64,000 bases of DNA, taken from NCBI RefSeq assembly GCF_027622875.1, contig NZ_JAPZVP010000023.1:23775-87774 (forward strand). The letters are read 5' to 3'. The notes beneath the pieces are model-generated. The model saw only the letters and a list, made by a program, of their open reading frames with translations, was not told the DNA's origin and made no database searches. Both the position numbers and the translations under genes were made by a program. The stretch is from Glycomyces luteolus (lineage in GTDB: Bacteria > Actinomycetota > Actinomycetes > Mycobacteriales > Micromonosporaceae). The number at the start of each line of letters is the position of its first letter. The first letter of the stretch is position 1. Below are positions 59,611 through 64,000 of this stretch, piece after piece.

Positions 59611-62229
59611 ATGCGCGAGAATGAGCCGCGCGAACAGGTTCCCGTTGTCGCGGTGACCTTCATGGCTCCTCAGAAACCGAAGAACGACGAGCCTCCGGCG
59701 GATACGCCGCGGACCGAGCGCCCCCGCGCCGCCGCAGCGACCGTCGCGCCGATGTTCGCCCCCCCGCCGAAGGTCCAGCCCAAGGCTGCCGAACCCAAGG
59801 CCGAACCCGCCAAGCGCGAACAGCGCGAGGAAGAGCCTGAGCCGCGCCGCGGCCAGGCGAAGAAGACGCAGGCCAAGAAGGCCCAGCCCCAGGAGCAGCA
59901 GGCGACGCGCAAGCGCACCCGCAACCGCTCCGAGAACCGGGCCGCAGAGAAGACCGCCGCGGACAGGTCCGGTGCCGACAAGGGCCCCGAGAAGAGCGAC
60001 CGCGGCGCCGACAAGCCCGAGCCGAAGGCCGAAGCGCCCGAGGTCGAGGACTTCGACGACGACTTCGACGACGATGACGACTCCGAGGCCGGGCGTCGCC
60101 GCCGCGGTCGCCGGGGCCGCCGCGGCCGCGGGCGCGGGCAGGGCGGCGCCGGCCGGTGCGGCGGCGGGGACGTGAGCGGCGCCGAGGACCGCGAGTCCGA
60201 GGACGAAGACGACGAGGACTCCGAGGCCGACGGCCCCGAGGTCACCCGCCGCCGCCGTCGCCGTCGCCGCCGCGCCGGCTCGGAGGACTCCGACCGCTCG
60301 CGTCCCGACGACTCCGACGACGACGCCGAAGTGGTCGTCAAGGTCCGCGCCCCGCAGCGCCGGGCGATGTCCTCCAACGAGGAGGTGCGCGGCGTCTCCG
60401 GCTCCACCCGCCTCGAGGCGAAGCGCCAGCGCCGCCGCGACGGCCGCAAGTCCGGCCGCGGCCGCGTCCAGGTCGTGAGCGAGGCCGAGTTCCTCGCCCG
60501 CCGCGAGGCCGTCGAGCGCCAGATGGTCGTCCGCGTCCGCAACGGCCGCTCGCAGGCGGCCGTCCTCGAGGACGGCATCCTCGCCGAGCACTACGTGTCG
60601 AAGTCCGGCACGCAGGGCCTGGTCGGCAACGTCTACCTCGGCAAGGTCCAGAACGTGCTCCCGAGCATGGAGGCCGCCTTCGTCGACATCGGCCGCGGCC
60701 GCAACGCCGTGCTCTACGCCGGCGAAGTGAACTGGGACGCCACCGGCCTCGCCGGCAAGGCCCGCTCGATCGAGCAGGCCCTCCGTCCCGGCGACGCCGT
60801 GCTCGTCCAGGTCACCAAGGACCCGGTCGGCCACAAGGGCGCCCGCCTGACCAGCCACATCGCGCTGTCGGGCCGCCACCTGGTCTACGTCCCGGGCGGC
60901 AACGCCTCCGGGATCTCCCGCAAGCTGCCCGACCGCGAGCGCACCCGCCTGCGTGCGGCGCTCAAGAAGCTCGTGCCCGAAGGCGCCGGCGTGATCGTCC
61001 GTACCGCGGCCGAGGGCGCCGGTCCCGAGGAGCTGGCCCGCGACATCTCCCGCCTCCAGATGGAGTGGGAGGAGATCCAGGCCAAGTCGAAGAAGGGCAA
61101 CGCGCCGAGCGTGCTGCACTCCGAGCCCGACGTGCTCATCCGGGTGGTCCGCGACGTCTTCAACGAGGACTTCAAGGAGCTCCTGGTGGAGGGCGACGAG
61201 GCGTACGACGAGATCCACAAGTACCTCGAGTCGGTCTCGCCGGAGCTGCTGCCGCGGCTCAAGCGCCACACCGGCACCAAGGACGTCTTCGCCGAGATGC
61301 GCGTCGACGAGCAGCTGCTCAAGGCCCTGGACCGCAAGGTCTACCTGCCTTCGGGCGGCTCGCTCGTCATCGACCGCACCGAGGCGATGACCGTGATCGA
61401 CGTCAACACCGGTCGCTTCACCGGCGAGGGCGGCAACCTCGAGGAGACCGTCACCAGGAACAACCTGGAGGCGGCCGAGGAGATCGTGCGCCAGCTGCGC
61501 CTGCGCGACATCGGCGGCATCATCGTGATCGACTTCATCGACATGGTGCTCGAGTCGAACCGCGACCTGGTGCTGCGCCGCCTGACCGAATGCCTGGGCC
61601 GTGACCGGACCAAGCACCAGGTCACCGAGGTCACCTCGCTCGGCCTGGTCCAGATGACCCGCAAGCGCGTCGGCCAGGGCCTCATCGAGGCCTTCTCCGA
61701 GCCCTGCGAGCACTGCAAGGGCCGCGGGGTCATGGTCCACACGGACGAGATCCTCGGCAACACCCGCAAGAAGGGCAACGGCGGCGGGGGCGGCAGCGCC
61801 AACGCGAACCAGCCTCAGGGGCAGCAGAACCAGGGTGGCGGCAAGAAGAAGCGCGACCGCTCCAAAGGCCAGCAGCAACAGCAGCAGGGCCAGCAGAAGC
61901 AGGAGCAGGCCGAGCCCCACGTGAAGTCCGCCGCGGCCGAGACCGCGAAGATCGCGGCCGCGCTCACCGAGCACGACCACGAGGACTACGAGGACGTGGC
62001 GATCGTCGACGAGACCGACGAGCCGATCGCCTCGGGCGATGCGGACGAGGCCGAGACCGTCGTCGAGACCGAACCCCTGGACTTCGCCGCCGCGACCGAG
62101 GAGGCCGTCCCCGCGGACGCCGACGAGGTCCTGGCAGCAGAGCAGACCACCGCTGACTCGTCCACCGAGGCAGCGGAAGCCGACACCGAATCCGGCGACG
62201 AAGCCGGATCGGCGGCGTCCGAGCACTAG
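59611..62229 (+). CDS. rne: Ribonuclease E/G
   Basis: The 872-residue endoribonuclease processes rRNA and degrades mRNA. The N-terminal 290 residues are disordered and highly charged, with Lys/Arg/Glu/Asp and RGRRGRRGRGRGQGG-type patches typical of actinobacterial RNase E. The catalytic core follows: S1 domain (about 335-430), 5'-sensor and RNase H-like parts, Mg-binding DVNTGRF (D597) and DFIDM (D641, D644), and the zinc-link CEHC (C699, C702) for dimer contacts. The C-terminal 150 residues are again disordered (Gln- then Asp/Glu-rich) and may bind RNA-degradosome partners. ATG 59611 is preferred because it starts MRENEPREQ, similar to related proteins from memory; GGAG lies 12 nt upstream. 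rplU-rpmA follow after 284 bp. Confidence 0.95.
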   Translation: MRENEPREQVPVVAVTFMAPQKPKNDEPPADTPRTERPRAAAATVAPMFAPPPKVQPKAAEPKAEPAKREQREEEPEPRRGQAKKTQAKKAQPQEQQATRKRTRNRSENRAAEKTAADRSGADKGPEKSDRGADKPEPKAEAPEVEDFDDDFDDDDDSEAGRRRRGRRGRRGRGRGQGGAGRCGGGDVSGAEDRESEDEDDEDSEADGPEVTRRRRRRRRRAGSEDSDRSRPDDSDDDAEVVVKVRAPQRRAMSSNEEVRGVSGSTRLEAKRQRRRDGRKSGRGRVQVVSEAEFLARREAVERQMVVRVRNGRSQAAVLEDGILAEHYVSKSGTQGLVGNVYLGKVQNVLPSMEAAFVDIGRGRNAVLYAGEVNWDATGLAGKARSIEQALRPGDAVLVQVTKDPVGHKGARLTSHIALSGRHLVYVPGGNASGISRKLPDRERTRLRAALKKLVPEGAGVIVRTAAEGAGPEELARDISRLQMEWEEIQAKSKKGNAPSVLHSEPDVLIRVVRDVFNEDFKELLVEGDEAYDEIHKYLESVSPELLPRLKRHTGTKDVFAEMRVDEQLLKALDRKVYLPSGGSLVIDRTEAMTVIDVNTGRFTGEGGNLEETVTRNNLEAAEEIVRQLRLRDIGGIIVIDFIDMVLESNRDLVLRRLTECLGRDRTKHQVTEVTSLGLVQMTRKRVGQGLIEAFSEPCEHCKGRGVMVHTDEILGNTRKKGNGGGGGSANANQPQGQQNQGGGKKKRDRSKGQQQQQQGQQKQEQAEPHVKSAAAETAKIAAALTEHDHEDYEDVAIVDETDEPIASGDADEAETVVETEPLDFAAATEEAVPADADEVLAAEQTTADSSTEAAEADTESGDEAGSAASEH

Positions 62230-62344
62230 GACGGCCCGGCGCCGCGGACTGTGACGTTCGCGGCGCTGAGCTGATCCCGATGCCGGAACCAGCGGGTACA
62301 TGACGTACCCTAGTGAGCGGCCTATAGAGCCCTCAGCTTTTCCT

Positions 62345-62490
62345 CCCCGGAACAACGGGGATGAACGCGGAGCTCGATCGGCGGGCCGGCCCAGGTGACG
62401 TTCGCGAAACCGAAGACCGGCAGGTGCGTGGCACCGCGAAATTGACAGACACCGTTCCCCTGCGGGGAACTCATTTCCCCGCACCGGGGA
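62345..62490 (+). promoter_or_regulatory. rplU leader with three CCCCG/CGGGG hairpins
   Basis: Stems at 62345-62349/62356-62360, 62454-62460/62464-62470 (GTTCCCC/GGGGAAC) and 62476-62481/62485-62490 (TCCCCG/CGGGGA) precede the rplU ribosome site (AAGGAG near 62498). Because their arms are interchangeable, alternative pairings are possible, as expected of a ribosomal-protein autoregulatory leader. A TACCCT at 62306-62311 is a possible -10. Confidence 0.45.
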
Positions 62491-62513
62491 GGACCCAAGG
62501 AGACCGCGTCGAC

Positions 62514-62813
62514 ATGTACGCAATCGTCAAGACTGGCGGAAAGCAGTACAAGGTCGCCGAAGGAGACGTCCTCGAAGTCGAGAAGCTTCAGGGCGCGCCC
62601 GGCGACACGCTTACGCTGCCTGCGGTGTTGCTCGTCGACGAAGGCACTGTGGTCACCGACGCCTCTGGCGTCACGGTGAGCGGTGAACTTCTCGAGCACA
62701 CCAAGGGCCCGAAGATCAAGATCCACAAGTACAAGAACAAGACCGGCTACCACAAGCGCCAGGGGCACCGTCAGCCGCTGACCCTCGTGCGGGTCACCGG
62801 CATCACCAAGTAA
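62514..62813 (+). CDS. rplU: 50S ribosomal protein L21
   Basis: The 99-residue protein is full length for bacterial L21. It begins [14 protein letters not shown], and the C-terminal [27 protein letters not shown] contains the rRNA-binding signature. It binds 23S rRNA in the large subunit. AAGGAG lies about 11 nt upstream of the ATG. It is followed after 12 nt by rpmA, the near-universal pairing. Confidence 0.98.
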   Translation: MYAIVKTGGKQYKVAEGDVLEVEKLQGAPGDTLTLPAVLLVDEGTVVTDASGVTVSGELLEHTKGPKIKIHKYKNKTGYHKRQGHRQPLTLVRVTGITK

Positions 62814-62825
62814 GGGGTTGGACAG

Positions 62826-63095
62826 ATGGCACACAAAAAGGGCGCATCCAGCTCCCGCAACGGGCGCGACTCCAACTCCAAGCGACTTGGCGTCAAGCGC
62901 TTCGGCGGCCAGCACGTGAGCGCGGGCGAGATCCTCATCCGTCAGCGCGGCACCAAGTACCACCCGGGCGACCTCGTCGGCCGCGGCGGCGACGACACGC
63001 TGTTCGCTCTGGCCGAGGGAGAGGTTCTCTTCTCCTCCAAGCGCGGTCGCAAGCTGGTCAACATCGTCCCGACCTCCACTGAGGTCGCGGCGTAA
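62826..63095 (+). CDS. rpmA: 50S ribosomal protein L27
   Basis: The 89-residue protein starts [17 protein letters not shown], the flexible tail that reaches the peptidyl-transferase centre. [21 protein letters not shown] and LFALAEGEV are diagnostic. There is no N-terminal extension of the kind cleaved in Firmicutes. It is the second gene of the rplU-rpmA operon. An obg gene, often third, is not present: a strong terminator comes 32 bp after the stop. Confidence 0.98.
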   Translation: MAHKKGASSSRNGRDSNSKRLGVKRFGGQHVSAGEILIRQRGTKYHPGDLVGRGGDDTLFALAEGEVLFSSKRGRKLVNIVPTSTEVAA

Positions 63096-63126
63096 GACCG
63101 GAGCGGCAACGCTCGAAAGCATGAAC

Positions 63127-63164
63127 AAGGGCCGGGCCCGTCGAAAGACGGGCCCGGCCCTTTT
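63127..63164 (+). terminator. Terminator of rplU-rpmA
   Basis: A perfect 16-bp stem (63127-63142 with 63147-63162), GAAA loop and TTTT (63161-63164). It is one of the strongest terminators in the window and insulates the rRNA operon downstream. Confidence 0.95.
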
Positions 63165-63625
63165 GCGTACCCCCCTTCGTCTTCGCCTGCGCCCCAGCGG
63201 CTCCGCGATGGCGCCGGGACATGCACACCGATCGCAACGGGTTGTTCACCGCGACGACCCCGGAATGTCGGACCCTTCCCCTAGGTTCGAACCAGGACCC
63301 CGCGACGAAGCGAGCAAGGCCGGCCCGCCGGCGCGCGCCTTCGGATGGCGCTTCGGCCGATCCGATTGCGTTGCAGCGATATCGCCGCAGCTCAGCGCCG
63401 TCGCGATCGAAAAGGGGACCCCCTGTTTCGTGCCCTCGAAAGGGCGTGTAATGTTGTCCTAGCCCGAGGGGGAACGGAACAGCCGAAACGGACTGGTCCG
63501 GAAGCCGCCGGAGACCAGCGACAAACTCATAGAGTTTAGGCGCGGTCCGGAAGCTGAATCTCGGGGAATCTTTGAGACTCACTGGAGTTTCGATCGTGTG
63601 TGACACGGGTCAATCGATCCGAAGT
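63165..63625. other. 461-bp gap upstream of the rRNA promoter
   Basis: No gene is supported. G+C falls from left to right toward the rRNA promoter. TAATGT near 63447 could be part of an additional upstream rRNA promoter, but no paired -35 is convincing. Confidence 0.4.
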
Positions 63626-63653
63626 TTGCAGAGCGATTCGAGGCTGTTAGAGT
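63626..63653 (+). promoter_or_regulatory. Likely rRNA operon promoter
   Basis: TTGCAG (63626-63631) and TAGAGT (63648-63653) are separated by 16 nt, a housekeeping-sigma pattern. Transcription from about 63660 gives a leader of roughly 260 nt before 16S. Confidence 0.55.
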
Positions 63654-63921
63654 TGAGAGGTTGCTCCGGCTGAGGTCGAATCCAATTATGGATCGTCTTG
63701 AGTTGGCGTGTTGTTTGAGAACTCAACAGGGTGTTTGGATGGTCAGCGTGCGGGCTGACTGGGGATTGCTGGCCTAGGTGCTGGTGGTTTCTGGTTGGTA
63801 CTGTTTTTGACTGTCTTTTCCTTGGGACACTTGCTTGGTGTCCCGTTGAAAATCGGTCAGGACATGCTTCGACACCTACCAAAGTCGCTATGGTCTTCGG
63901 ATTGTAGTGCGCAACAGGTTT
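63654..63921 (+). promoter_or_regulatory. Pre-16S leader with nut-like and processing stems
   Basis: The leader is AT-richer than the rest of the window. TTGAGTT (63698-63704) pairs with AACTCAA (63720-63726) around TGTTGTTTGAG, the TTTGAGAACTCAA element seen before actinobacterial 16S genes and likely part of an antitermination site. A second stem GGGACAC/GTGTCCC (63824-63830 with 63838-63844) may belong to the RNase III/E processing region. Confidence 0.6.
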
Positions 63922-64000
63922 TTGTTGGAGAGTTTGATCCTGGCTCAGGACGAACGCTGGCGGCGTGCTTCACACATGCAAGTCGAACGGAAAGGCCCGC
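63922..64000 (+). rRNA. rrs: 16S ribosomal RNA, first 79 nt
   Basis: GAGAGTTTGATCCTGGCTCAG followed by GACGAACGCTGGCGGCGTGC and CACATGCAAGTCGAACGG is the universal 16S 5' end. Position 1 is set by counting 7 nt back from the AGAGTTTGATC that corresponds to E. coli position 8. The gene runs off the right edge of the window. Confidence 0.97.

Noticed and set aside
59428..62523. 1031-codon minus-strand frame opposite rne
   Set aside because: Leu/Val/Asp-rich antisense shadow of the RNase E gene; no family pattern or ribosome site.
63280..63296. tRNA T-arm-like sequence (CCTGG TTCGAAC CTAGG on the minus strand)
   Set aside because: No matching acceptor, D or anticodon arms lie at the right distances on either strand; the T-arm motif alone is not a tRNA.

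Overview
The window is about 70% G+C chromosomal DNA with dense coding, GTG and TTG starts, ATGA overlaps, GC-rich stem-loop terminators and several leaderless-looking promoters. These traits, a complete ESX-type (type VII) secretion locus, GTP-dependent PEP carboxykinase, a conservon-like histidine kinase, a PIN-PhoH protein and an actinobacterial 16S 5' end point to a filamentous actinobacterium. Glycomycetales or Micromonosporales is my best guess; the order is inferred.

Layout. 1-4.0 kb: the 5' end of a DUF255 thioredoxin-fold gene, a DUF998 membrane protein, two tandem lysozyme-like secreted proteins and PIN-PhoH. 4.2-8.8 kb: a four-gene operon with a small helical protein, a helical protein, an FtsK/SpoIIIE ATPase and a membrane protein. 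It looks like a reduced secretion or translocation system and is the best candidate here for something undescribed. 8.8-12.9 kb: a conserved hypothetical gene, a 38-residue membrane protein, pckG and a short cis-prenyltransferase. 12.9-18.2 kb: three tandem ECF sigma/membrane-partner cassettes. 18.2-29.1 kb, mostly minus strand: nicotinamidase, cytochrome oxidase subunit I, a two-gene partial conservon, TrkH/TrkA potassium uptake and an ectoine-type ABC importer (ehu). A divergent GntR regulator and a secreted SGNH hydrolase follow.

31.1-59.1 kb is the ESX locus. eccD-eccB-(accessory membrane protein) run leftward and diverge from eccC across a 17-bp repeat array. An accessory region follows with lipoproteins, a 560-residue WXG protein, a first mycosin-like protease, a 408-residue WXG protein and two gene remnants. 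Next come the WXG100 pair, mycP, eccE with a proline-rich partner, and two DUF3558-like membrane proteins. EccB/C/D/E with MycP would form the membrane complex, and the WXG proteins are the likely substrates.

59.6-64 kb: RNase E/G with a long leader, rplU-rpmA, a strong terminator, and an AT-richer rRNA promoter/leader running into the first bases of 16S rRNA at the window edge.

Family names come from motif and architecture recognition by eye; no database search was run.
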